Positions 1 through 6,924 of a stretch of 13,214 bases of DNA are shown one piece after another. Made by a program: the position numbers and the translations under genes. This DNA is from Candidatus Poribacteria bacterium (GTDB taxonomy: Bacteria > Poribacteria > WGA-4E > UBA9662), in NCBI GenBank assembly GCA_002699335.1, contig PACG01000191.1:1-13214 (forward strand), read 5' to 3'. The notes below the pieces were generated by a model. It had not been told where the DNA came from, ran no database searches, and saw nothing but the letters and a program-made list of their open reading frames with translations. Numbering within the stretch: position 1 is the stretch's first letter; each line of letters starts with the position of its first letter.

Positions 1-1
1 T

Positions 2-202
2 GGGCTGCTGGCGACCATTCGTTTCTACCAAAAATATCTCTCACCCTTATTCTCGCCTCGGTGTCGATTTTATCCAACCTGCTCTCAATATGCCGCCGAA
101 GCCGTTCAAAAACATGGCACGCTGAAAGGGGGCTGGTTATTTTGCCGGCGAATTTGTAAATGTCACCCATTTCATCCGGGTGGCTATGACCCCTTAATTT
201 AA
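2..202 (+). CDS. yidD: Membrane protein insertion efficiency factor YidD (5' end cut by window)
   Basis: An open frame enters from the left edge and ends with TAA at 200-202, leaving 66 residues. It shows the YidD signature: [12 protein letters not shown] near the start, then [12 protein letters not shown] with its paired cysteines, a KGGW segment, [10 protein letters not shown] and the GYDP ending. YidD is a small, basic, membrane-associated protein of about 70-90 residues that helps YidC/Sec insert inner-membrane proteins. Only a few N-terminal residues should be missing, and no start codon is visible in the window. The yidC gene begins 30 bases downstream on the same strand, the usual rnpA-yidD-yidC order, so the two are probably co-transcribed. 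Identification rests on the motif and on this neighbourhood. Confidence 0.93.
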   Translation, partial: GLLATIRFYQKYLSPLFSPRCRFYPTCSQYAAEAVQKHGTLKGGWLFCRRICKCHPFHPGGYDPLI

Positions 203-232
203 TTATAAAAAGTAGAGTTCTAAAAGATAAAC

Positions 233-2146
233 ATGGAAAAGCGTTATATTTTGGCTTTTGTTTTGATTGCCTTGGTAATTGTGCTGCAGATGGTTCTGCT
301 TCGCCCCAAACCATCTGAGCTAGAGACAACCAAACAGACTAACCAGCAATCCGAAACTACTGGGAAGCAAACAACTGTTCAATCGGCTGAAGAAACAGAT
401 CCCGGCAGTTTGCAAACGGAAGTGCTACAGTCAAATCAGGATCAAAACAGATGGATGGTTAGTGTTAAAACAAATAAATATGACATTACCTTTGATCAGA
501 ACGCTGTTGCTCGTCAGTGGAAACTAGTAGGGTATTTTGAAAGATGGAGCGAAAATGAAACCGCCGATCCATCACTTGTAAATTTGATTCCAGAGGCTGC
601 CAAAAATTGTCTAAATATTGAACTGGCACCTAACTCAGAAAAATCGATAGTAAAACAGAGCAACGCCTTAAATCTTGTAAATTGGGAATTGGTGAATAAT
701 TCAGCGTTAAAGCTAACCAAAGATGGGACCGATATATTTAGCCTGGACCTGAGACAGAATCCGTTCGGGGAAAATACATTAACTTTTCGAAAACGGTTTA
801 AAGAGAAGATGGAAATCCGTAAGACTTTCACTTTCTACGCTGATGAGTATTATGTAGATCTGGAGGTTTCATTTCGCAATATTTCGCCAGATCGTATGCC
901 GATCCAAATTGGAGATGGAAAATACGGCTATAGTCTGAGGTGGGGCCCCGGCATCTTCGGCGATCGGATTCCATATGATCAACCTCCAAAAGAGAAAAAT
1001 GAGTCTGCCATTGCTCTCCGACCACAAGAGCCCAGCAAGGTAGTCTTTATGAAACAGAAGGACTTGGGAGATATAGAGAATAAAACGGATGGCTCAAAAG
1101 CGATCGAGGAGCAGGTCTTGTGGGCTGGACTCAACAATCGGTACTTTTCAGCCATCTTGATTCCAGAAACGAGTCGAGGTGCACACGCTAAACTGATTGA
1201 ATTAGATGAATTGAACCTACCCGCCCGACCAGATAAGAAATCAAGCAGCCAACAGAGAGTCGTCGCTTCTACACAAACGGCCTGTTTACTTTTGCCTGAG
1301 ACTGACTTAACAGATGAGAACTTCGATCGATTCCGTATCTACGTTGGACCAAAGATCACAAGTATATTGGCTAAAGTTGAAGCACCAGATAGCTCAGAGT
1401 CAGAGGTTGAAAAGGTCTATTTAAATGCCATGTTATCGTTTGGTTTTATGGCACCGATCGCTCATATTTTACTCAAGGTCTTGAACCTATGTAATAAGCT
1501 AGCGAATAACTACGGAATTTCAATTATTCTGTTAACGCTTTTGGTTAAGGGGCTGACTGCCCCTTTAACGCTGAAGGCTTATCGTGCCAGCCAGGACATG
1601 AAGAAAATTCAGCCCCAACTAACGGCACTGAAAGAGAAATATCGGGATAATCCACAACGGTTTAATCAGGAACAAATGGCACTGTTCAAAAGGCACAAAA
1701 TTAGTCCGTTAGGCGGTTGCTTGCCAATCTTGCCGAGCCTACCGATTTTCTTTGCCCTCTTCGATCTTCTGCGAAATGCCATTGAACTACGCGGGGCCGG
1801 GCTATGGTGGATTAATGATCTAACGGCTCCTGATGCCATCTATACTTTGCCTTTTTCAATACCGATTTTAGGAGAGAACCTCAATCTGCTTCCCCTTCTC
1901 TATGCGGGTACGACACTGTTACAACAAAAGATCGGTGGTGAGATCGGTGGTGGTATGGAGACAGCAGCAGCGGACAACCCGAGTATGAAGATGATGAAGT
2001 ACATGCCACTGATTTTTACCTTTATCTTCTATAACTTTGCTTCAGGTCTGGTACTCTACTTTTTATGTAGCAATATCTTCACCATTGGACAAAACCTTAT
2101 CACCCAGCGGATTTTTGAACAAGAAGTAGTTCCCGCCGAAAAATAG
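233..2146 (+). CDS. yidC: Membrane protein insertase YidC (Oxa1 family)
   Basis: A protein of 637 residues that inserts and folds inner-membrane proteins, alone or with SecYEG. Residues about 5-23 form the N-terminal membrane anchor. A Thr/Gln/Ser-rich linker follows, then the large periplasmic beta domain (about 75-385) typical of diderm bacteria. The conserved Oxa1 core fills about 390-630, with LKVLN, YGISIILLTLLVKG, ISPLGGCLP, the SLPIFFALF helix, MPLIFTF and SGLVLYF. The positive charge in the membrane groove (Arg366 in E. coli) is Lys439 here, a conservative change. Length is above the E. coli protein (548), mostly from a longer linker and periplasmic region. No strong Shine-Dalgarno precedes ATG 233. 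The gene sits between yidD and mnmE, with 7 bases before mnmE; no jag gene lies between them. Confidence 0.97.
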   Translation: MEKRYILAFVLIALVIVLQMVLLRPKPSELETTKQTNQQSETTGKQTTVQSAEETDPGSLQTEVLQSNQDQNRWMVSVKTNKYDITFDQNAVARQWKLVGYFERWSENETADPSLVNLIPEAAKNCLNIELAPNSEKSIVKQSNALNLVNWELVNNSALKLTKDGTDIFSLDLRQNPFGENTLTFRKRFKEKMEIRKTFTFYADEYYVDLEVSFRNISPDRMPIQIGDGKYGYSLRWGPGIFGDRIPYDQPPKEKNESAIALRPQEPSKVVFMKQKDLGDIENKTDGSKAIEEQVLWAGLNNRYFSAILIPETSRGAHAKLIELDELNLPARPDKKSSSQQRVVASTQTACLLLPETDLTDENFDRFRIYVGPKITSILAKVEAPDSSESEVEKVYLNAMLSFGFMAPIAHILLKVLNLCNKLANNYGISIILLTLLVKGLTAPLTLKAYRASQDMKKIQPQLTALKEKYRDNPQRFNQEQMALFKRHKISPLGGCLPILPSLPIFFALFDLLRNAIELRGAGLWWINDLTAPDAIYTLPFSIPILGENLNLLPLLYAGTTLLQQKIGGEIGGGMETAAADNPSMKMMKYMPLIFTFIFYNFASGLVLYFLCSNIFTIGQNLITQRIFEQEVVPAEK

Positions 2147-2153
2147 AGATTAA

Positions 2154-3551
2154 GTGGATGCTGATACAATCACTGCCGTAGCAACACCGCCCGGAGAAGG
2201 TGGCATCGGCATCGTTCGTCTAAGCGGACCATCTGCACTTCAGATCGCAGACCATATTTTTCGAACTGCTTCTCGCCTTCGCCCATCCGGACTCAAATCC
2301 CATACCTTAACCTACGGCCAGATCTTAGATCCGGACAATGGCCAAATCATCGACCAAGCCCTGCTGGGATTGATGCGAGCGCCTCATTCCTACACCACGG
2401 AAAATACGGTTGAGTTCAACTGTCACGGCGGGAATGCCGTTTTGCAACAGGTAACGTCATTGACACTCAGATATGGTGCTAGAGTAGCCGAGCCGGGCGA
2501 GTTTACCAAACGCGCCTTCCTAAACGGCAGAATCGACCTAGCGCAGGCGGAAGCGGTGGCGGACCTGATTCGAGCTAAAACCGATTTAGCTCGCCAAGCG
2601 GCGGCGAACCAACTGGTAGGCCGGTTGTCAACGCAGATCCACCATCTCAACGAACAGACAGCCGATTTATTAGCTGTAGTAGAAGCGACCATCGATTTCC
2701 CCGATGAGGAGTTGGACCTGATCGACCTAGAAACCACCGGTCAAAAAGCTGAACAGATCGCTGAACAGTTGGACCACCTACTTCAAACTGCGGGCGATGG
2801 ACGGCTATTAAGGGAAGGGTTGAAGATCGCTATTTTAGGCAAACCCAACGTCGGCAAGTCGAGCCTGCTGAACTCCCTGCTGGCCGTAGATCGTGCTATC
2901 GTGACCGATATCCCAGGCACCACGCGAGATACGATTGAAGAAACTCTCAACTTAAACGGGATTCCCGTTCACCTGGTCGATACGGCCGGTATTCGCCAAA
3001 CCGATGATCCGATCGAACAGATCGGAGTCGAAAAAAGTCGTGCCACTTTGGCTGAAGCTGATCTACTCATCGTCGTGGTAGACGCCTCAATACCACTCGA
3101 CGACAGCGATCAGCAGATCTTGGAGATGGTGAACTTAAAACCGACCCTATTTGTCCTCAACAAGGTTGATCTCCCCATCCAGACATCTAGCGTAGATCTG
3201 CTGAACCATCTACCAAACGCAACCCAGACCGGCATTGCACCAACCATCGTGCAAACGTCGATGATCCAACAGGCCGGCATCGATGACCTAAAGGAGAAGA
3301 TGTTGGCCCAGGTGCTGGATGCAGATCTGAGCCAATCGGTGCTGATCACCAATGCGCGGCATGAAGAGGCCCTACGGTCGGCCCGAACCGCCATTGCCCA
3401 TGCCATCGACAGCATGAAGGCGGTAATGCCGGCAGAGTTTATTGCCCTTGATCTACGGGCGACTTTAGATGGCCTCGGCGATATCGTTGGTCATACCACC
3501 AACGACGACATTTTAGGGCGTATCTTTGCTCAGTTCTGTATTGGGAAGTAG
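2154..3551 (+). CDS. mnmE: tRNA modification GTPase MnmE (TrmE), GTG start
   Basis: A protein of 465 residues, normal for the family. With MnmG it makes the 5-carboxymethylaminomethyl modification of U34 in certain tRNAs. The N-terminal folate-binding domain (1-120) begins DTITAVATPPGEGGIGIVRL and includes FNCHGG and AEPGEFTKRAFLNGRIDL. The helical domain is split around an inserted G domain with P-loop GKPNVGKS (229-236), DTAG (276-279) and NKVD (336-339). The protein ends in FCIGK, whose Cys is the conserved C-terminal residue. The start is GTG at 2154: the ATG at 2158 is in another frame that stops quickly, and the GTG places the conserved N-terminus correctly. The ribosome site is weak (AGAGA). 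It lies 7 bases after yidC, so translation is probably coupled. Confidence 0.97.
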   Translation: MDADTITAVATPPGEGGIGIVRLSGPSALQIADHIFRTASRLRPSGLKSHTLTYGQILDPDNGQIIDQALLGLMRAPHSYTTENTVEFNCHGGNAVLQQVTSLTLRYGARVAEPGEFTKRAFLNGRIDLAQAEAVADLIRAKTDLARQAAANQLVGRLSTQIHHLNEQTADLLAVVEATIDFPDEELDLIDLETTGQKAEQIAEQLDHLLQTAGDGRLLREGLKIAILGKPNVGKSSLLNSLLAVDRAIVTDIPGTTRDTIEETLNLNGIPVHLVDTAGIRQTDDPIEQIGVEKSRATLAEADLLIVVVDASIPLDDSDQQILEMVNLKPTLFVLNKVDLPIQTSSVDLLNHLPNATQTGIAPTIVQTSMIQQAGIDDLKEKMLAQVLDADLSQSVLITNARHEEALRSARTAIAHAIDSMKAVMPAEFIALDLRATLDGLGDIVGHTTNDDILGRIFAQFCIGK

Positions 3552-3584
3552 ACTATACTCTTTTTCATTTTTAACCGAAAATGT

Positions 3585-3850
3585 GTTCGGATTCTGGATG
3601 AGGGCCGGGTACACGAATGTAGCGGTGCTGCAGGATGTCATGTCATCGAAATCATCATGGGTATTTTTGAGTCAGCAGCCTGCAGTCCCCACGTTGATCT
3701 GCCTGCAAGTCAGCCGTGAATATCCGCTGACACGTTGGCGCATTGAGTTTGGTTTGGAACCACTGGGAACCGATGCCGGTGACCAAAGAGGAATGACTAG
3801 CAGAAGGAAACAAGTGCTTGTGTGGTTAGGCGAAGCGTTCTCTTGGACAA
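3585..3850 (+). pseudogene. Decayed C-terminal fragment of a Gfo/Idh/MocA family oxidoreductase
   Basis: Three frames hold consecutive pieces of one protein. Frame A (3585-3719) reads VHECSGAAGCHVIEIIMGIF then ESAA and VDLP, and stops at TGA 3717. After an apparent extra C near 3714, frame B (about 3716-3765) continues REYPLTRWRIEFGLEP. After a short near-duplication (TTGGAACC/TGGGAACC), frame C reads EPMPVTKEE, a TGA where Trp is expected, then LAEGNKCL. The order matches the C-terminus of the intact oxidoreductase at 9143 (HGKITIEILMAIYESLRIKD, then LETRENPLDLLVEGGLLPV). The N-terminal NAD-binding part is absent, because mnmE ends only about 30 bases upstream. Family assignment is from remembered family pattern plus the in-window paralogue. 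A continuous frame across 3526-3870 joins these pieces only by chance and is not a likely gene. Confidence 0.6.
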
Positions 3851-3944
3851 GATTTGGTACTTCATCCTGAAGAGGTAATTGGAAAAGCGGCTACAAAACC
3901 TATTCCGAGATCTTGGTAGCTGCTGTAAGAACAATGATTTGCAA

Positions 3945-4021
3945 TGATGGGTCCAGCAGGATCCGAATCCACGACTTACAGATTATGAGTCCACTGCTCT
4001 AACCAGCTGAGCTATAGGCCT
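3945..4021 (-). pseudogene. Degenerate tRNA with CAT anticodon (tRNA-Ile2/Met type)
   Basis: On the minus strand, 4021 down to 3948 folds as a 74-base tRNA. The D-arm (TAGCTCAGCTGGTTAGAGC) is perfect and the anticodon loop is CTCATAA (anticodon CAT). The body resembles the lysidine-type tRNA-Ile(CAU) more than elongator or initiator Met. Several positions break rules a working tRNA needs. The first base is A facing C72. Base pair 4-69 is C-A. Base 53 is A, destroying the invariant G53-C61 pair. Base 58 is G instead of the near-universal A. The 3' end reads ATCA where ACCA would be expected. Each change from the usual sequence is a transition. I therefore call it a decaying copy rather than a working tRNA; a functional copy should exist elsewhere. 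Confidence 0.65.
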
Positions 4022-4345
4022 GGCGTACTAGCATAAGAATCTATGACTTCTCTAGCGGAAATTCTCCCACTGGCTGTTTCAAATGTCCGATCTGGCATCC
4101 GAGAAGTTATAGTTGAAGCCCAAGTGCCACTCTTTATTTGGGTGTTGGACACCCACGTACCTATAAACAGCCGGGTAACGTCCGGAAGTATTTGCAGGTG
4201 GTCACGCAGCGAGAAAAGGGCGGAATACTAAACAGCGTGATCGTTTATTGCAAGCAAGAGAAAGTTTTTAGTCCCCGACGGGGATCGAAGATAAATTTGT
4301 GGCTGGAGGTAACCCGCCGGATAGACGCTGGCTACGGTTTCCGAT

Positions 4346-4374
4346 TTGATTGCTCGTGTTTGAACAGTTACATA
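4346..4374 (+). promoter_or_regulatory. Possible sigma70 promoter for the aminotransferase gene
   Basis: TTGATT at 4346-4351, a 17-base spacer, then TACATA at 4369-4374. The -10 match is poor, so this is only the best candidate found upstream of the gene at 4465. A transcript from here would carry a leader of about 85 bases containing the CCCTGTT/AACAGGG inverted repeat and a purine-rich ribosome site. Confidence 0.3.
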
Positions 4375-4416
4375 ACTACCCCTGTTGTATGCCTGTTTCT
4401 GAAACTCACAACACTT

Positions 4417-4442
4417 AACAGGGAGACTATCAGAGAAATTTA
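4417..4442 (+). repeat. Imperfect direct repeat, upstream copy
   Basis: This 26-base stretch matches 5618-5644, on the other side of the aminotransferase gene, at about 23 of 27 aligned positions. The shared blocks are AACAGGGA, TATC and GAGAAATTTA. It lies in the leader just before the ribosome site of the gene at 4465. Confidence 0.5.
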
Positions 4443-4464
4443 GAAATTCGGAAAGGAAACAAAT

Positions 4465-5592
4465 ATGCCAGGTTCACTCCCAGACGTTGATCCAGATGGT
4501 CTTCTGGAATACTCAGTCGTTTTCACTGACCGTTCGCTCAATCACATGTCGCAATCGTTCCAACAGGTGATGAATGATATTTTCAGTACACTAAAGAAAA
4601 TCTACTGTGCTACAGCGGTTGTGGTGGTACCGGGCGGTGGCACGTTTAGCATGGAGTCCGTAGCACGCCAGTTTGGTAGTGGTAAAAAATGCCTGGTGAT
4701 ACGAAATGGGTGGTTTAGCTACCGTTGGACCCAGATTTTCGAGACAGGGGATATACCCTCTGAATCCATCGTCTTGAAAGCTAGACCGGTCGATGAGAGT
4801 CAACATCCCGCTTTCGCCCCCACTCCCATCGAAGAGGTCGTTACTACCATCCAAACAGAACAGCCGGACGTCGTCTTTGCACCGCATGTCGAAACCTCAT
4901 CCGGTATAATTTTACCCGACGACTACATTACAGCAGTGGCCGAAGCGGTTCATTCCGTCGGTGGTCTGTTTGTCTTAGACTGCATCGCCTCGGGTACCAT
5001 TTGGGTGGATATGGAAGCCTGTGCGGTCGACGTACTGATTAGTGCCCCTCAAAAAGGGTGGAGTAGTTCTCCCTGCAGTGGTTTGGTAATGCTCAGCGCG
5101 TTGGCAAGAGAGAGAATTGAAGCCACTACCAGTACTAGCTTTGCCTGTGATTTGTTGAAGTGGCTACAAATTATGGAAGCCTATGAGAATGGAGGGCACG
5201 CCTACCACGCTACCATGCCAACCGATACCTTGAAGGGATTTCGCGACGTGATGAAAGAGACCGAAGCCTACGGCTTTGATAAACTTTGTGCCAAACAACA
5301 GGAGTTAGGCAACAAGGTGAGAGCCCTATTGGTTAGCAAAGGATTGCAGAGTGTGGCTGCAGAGGGCTTCCAAGCCCCCGGCGTTGTTGTTAGCTACACC
5401 GATGATATCGATATTCACAAAGGGACAAAATTCCTGCAGGTTGGGTTGCAGATTGCCGCTGGTATTCCGTTGCGATGTGATGAGCCAGAGGGCTTCCAAA
5501 CCTTCCGTCTTGGACTATTCGGTCTGGATAAACTGCACCATGTCGATCGTACAGTCGAAAGACTAGAACAGGCACTAGACCAAATCCTTTAG
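4465..5592 (+). CDS. Class V aminotransferase (alanine-glyoxylate/serine-pyruvate type), PLP-dependent
   Basis: A protein of 375 residues, a normal length for fold-type-I class V aminotransferases. These cytoplasmic enzymes move amino groups between small amino acids and 2-oxo acids such as glyoxylate or pyruvate. The N-terminus has the family pattern around SLNHMSQSF (24-32). PGGGTFSMES (56-65) is the phosphate-binding loop, often SGT in relatives. ETSSGI (143-148) and VLDCIASG (170-177) carry the cofactor-facing residues, with Asp172 expected to bind the pyridine nitrogen. SAPQKGW supplies the Schiff-base lysine, Lys197. The start is supported by GGAAAGGA ending about 8 bases before ATG 4465. 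No partner gene adjoins it and it converges on proB, with 75 bases and no clear terminator between. Substrate cannot be told from sequence alone. Confidence 0.88.
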   Translation: MPGSLPDVDPDGLLEYSVVFTDRSLNHMSQSFQQVMNDIFSTLKKIYCATAVVVVPGGGTFSMESVARQFGSGKKCLVIRNGWFSYRWTQIFETGDIPSESIVLKARPVDESQHPAFAPTPIEEVVTTIQTEQPDVVFAPHVETSSGIILPDDYITAVAEAVHSVGGLFVLDCIASGTIWVDMEACAVDVLISAPQKGWSSSPCSGLVMLSALARERIEATTSTSFACDLLKWLQIMEAYENGGHAYHATMPTDTLKGFRDVMKETEAYGFDKLCAKQQELGNKVRALLVSKGLQSVAAEGFQAPGVVVSYTDDIDIHKGTKFLQVGLQIAAGIPLRCDEPEGFQTFRLGLFGLDKLHHVDRTVERLEQALDQIL

Positions 5593-5617
5593 CTTTCCTT
5601 CCTACTAGAGTACGGCG

Positions 5618-5644
5618 AACAGGGAAAGTTATCGGAGAAATTTA
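5618..5644 (+). repeat. Imperfect direct repeat, downstream copy
   Basis: Partner of 4417-4442; see there for the match. It is followed by AGAGAGG, which resembles a ribosome site, but no reading frame follows on the + strand because proB occupies the minus strand. It may be a leftover leader of a lost duplicate gene. Confidence 0.5.
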
Positions 5645-5667
5645 ACAAGAGAGAGGTAATTTCAGCC

Positions 5668-6924
5668 TTACGACGATTTGAGCAGTACTAGGTTGTCCCG
5701 ATGGATAACTTCATCGTAGTAAAAGTTGCCGATAATCTCCTGCAACTGGCGGGTGTGTTTGCCCAAGATCTGTTTGGCTTCCTGTGTGGTATAGTTGACC
5801 AGGCCGCGGGCAAACTCCTGATGATTGTTGTCGCAACAGGAGACAGTATCACCGAACTTGAAATCGCCGGATACGTGCCGAATACCAGAAGGTAGCAGGC
5901 TTTTACCACCCATTGTCAACGCCTTCTTAGCACCGTCATCAACAAACAATACGCCTCTGGTTGGACGGGAATAGGCAATCCAGCGTCGGCGTGCCGATAT
6001 CCTTCTGGTAGCGTCAAGAGGTAAAAACAGGGTTCCGACTTCTCGGCCTGATAGTACTTGGTTGACCACCATCGGCTCCGATCCATCAGCAATCACCATC
6101 ATCTCACCTGCACCGGTCACGATTTCAGCGGCCCTGATCTTGGTCTGCATCCCACCGGTTCCCCTTTCTGTCCCGGCTCCACCGGCAGCGCCTCTAATTT
6201 CGTCGGTGATTTGAATAATAGTGGAAATGAGCTCTGCCTCTGGACATTTCCGTGGATCCCGGGTATAAAAACCGGCTTGATCCGATAGGATCAGCAGCAG
6301 ATCGGCCTCTACCAGATTAGTGACATAGGCGGAAATGGTGTCGTTGTCGCCGACCTTGATCTCATCGACAGCCACTGTATCGTTTTCGTTAATCACTGGG
6401 ATAACACCGAATCTAAGCAAGGTGCGGAGTGTGTCACTAATATGGGTATACCGCTGCCGATGATCGAAATCGTCTTGCGTGACCAGAATCATAGCTGCCA
6501 AATGTCCGAATTGTTCAAACAGTTGCTTGTAACCATACATCAAGTGGATTTGGCCCACGGCTGCCGCAGCTTGCAATTCGGGGATGACAGGGTTAATTCC
6601 AGAGTTATATGAGGCGACCTTAGTAGATTGCGATAGGTCGAGCGTCGATCCGGCTGAGTCCAGGAAATGATGTGCCAGGCGGCCGCGACCAGCGGCAATA
6701 GCACCAGATGTCACCAAAACAACTTCGATCCCATTCTGCTTAACCTGAGATAACTCCTCAACCAACCGCTCCATTTTAGTTAAGGATAGATCGGTACCTT
6801 CGGTCAAGGTAGAACTCCCGACTTTAACCACAACGCGTTTAACAGCCGAGAAAAGTTGCTTCCGGTTGATAGTCCTATTCTTTGGTAGCCGTGAACTGGA
6901 ACTCAAACCCATGGATGTAGACAT
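5668..6924 (-). CDS. proB: Glutamate 5-kinase ProB with C-terminal PUA domain
   Basis: Catalyses the ATP-dependent phosphorylation of L-glutamate, the first step of proline synthesis. The amino-acid-kinase domain shows VVVKVGSSTL (31-40), VTSGAIAAGR (71-80), PVINENDTVAVDEIKVGDND (176-195), LILSDQAGFYTRDPR (211-225) and GTGGMQTKIRAAE (255-267). A PUA domain follows (about 310-390). At 418 residues it is longer than the usual 360-380. Much of the excess is an insertion at about 84-113, between GAIAAGRGRL and the PELQAAAAVGQ helix. The start is uncertain: ATG 6924 has AAGGAGAGG directly upstream but overlaps the end of obgE by 50 bases, and Met5 is the alternative. No ATG or GTG fits between there and the kinase core. 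It is translated after obgE on the same strand; proA is not in the window. Confidence 0.94.
   Translation of the reverse strand: MSTSMGLSSSSRLPKNRTINRKQLFSAVKRVVVKVGSSTLTEGTDLSLTKMERLVEELSQVKQNGIEVVLVTSGAIAAGRGRLAHHFLDSAGSTLDLSQSTKVASYNSGINPVIPELQAAAAVGQIHLMYGYKQLFEQFGHLAAMILVTQDDFDHRQRYTHISDTLRTLLRFGVIPVINENDTVAVDEIKVGDNDTISAYVTNLVEADLLLILSDQAGFYTRDPRKCPEAELISTIIQITDEIRGAAGGAGTERGTGGMQTKIRAAEIVTGAGEMMVIADGSEPMVVNQVLSGREVGTLFLPLDATRRISARRRWIAYSRPTRGVLFVDDGAKKALTMGGKSLLPSGIRHVSGDFKFGDTVSCCDNNHQEFARGLVNYTTQEAKQILGKHTRQLQEIIGNFYYDEVIHRDNLVLLKSS

Larger units (their letters stand above)
4022..4464. other. About 440 bases with no recognisable gene, ending in the aminotransferase leader
   Basis: Short open frames cross this stretch (for example 4043-4231 and 4138-4443 on +), but none has a ribosome site, a family motif or convincing protein-like composition. 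Neither strand gave a recognisable protein when read in all frames. Small palindromes are present: TCCCCGACGGGGA at about 4272-4284, and CCCTGTT (4380-4386) facing AACAGGG (4417-4423). It follows two pseudogenes, so eroded former coding DNA is the simplest reading. A structured RNA cannot be excluded by eye. Confidence 0.4.

Noticed and set aside
3526..3870. 114-codon open frame overlapping the end of mnmE
   Set aside because: Only its middle part (about 3716-3765) matches the oxidoreductase pattern; the flanking matching pieces lie in other frames, so this is a chance frame across a pseudogene.
4268..4290. GTCCCCGACGGGGAT, similar to the core of some CRISPR repeats
   Set aside because: Only one copy is present, with no spaced repetition nearby and no cas genes in the window; it is a simple short palindrome.
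4043..4443. Two overlapping open frames (62 and 101 codons)
   Set aside because: No ribosome site, no recognisable motif, and composition unlike the confident genes; kept only as an unassigned stretch.
5591..5630. CTTTCC/GGAAAG as a terminator between the aminotransferase gene and proB
   Set aside because: Only six pairs, a loop of more than 20 bases and no T-tract on either strand.
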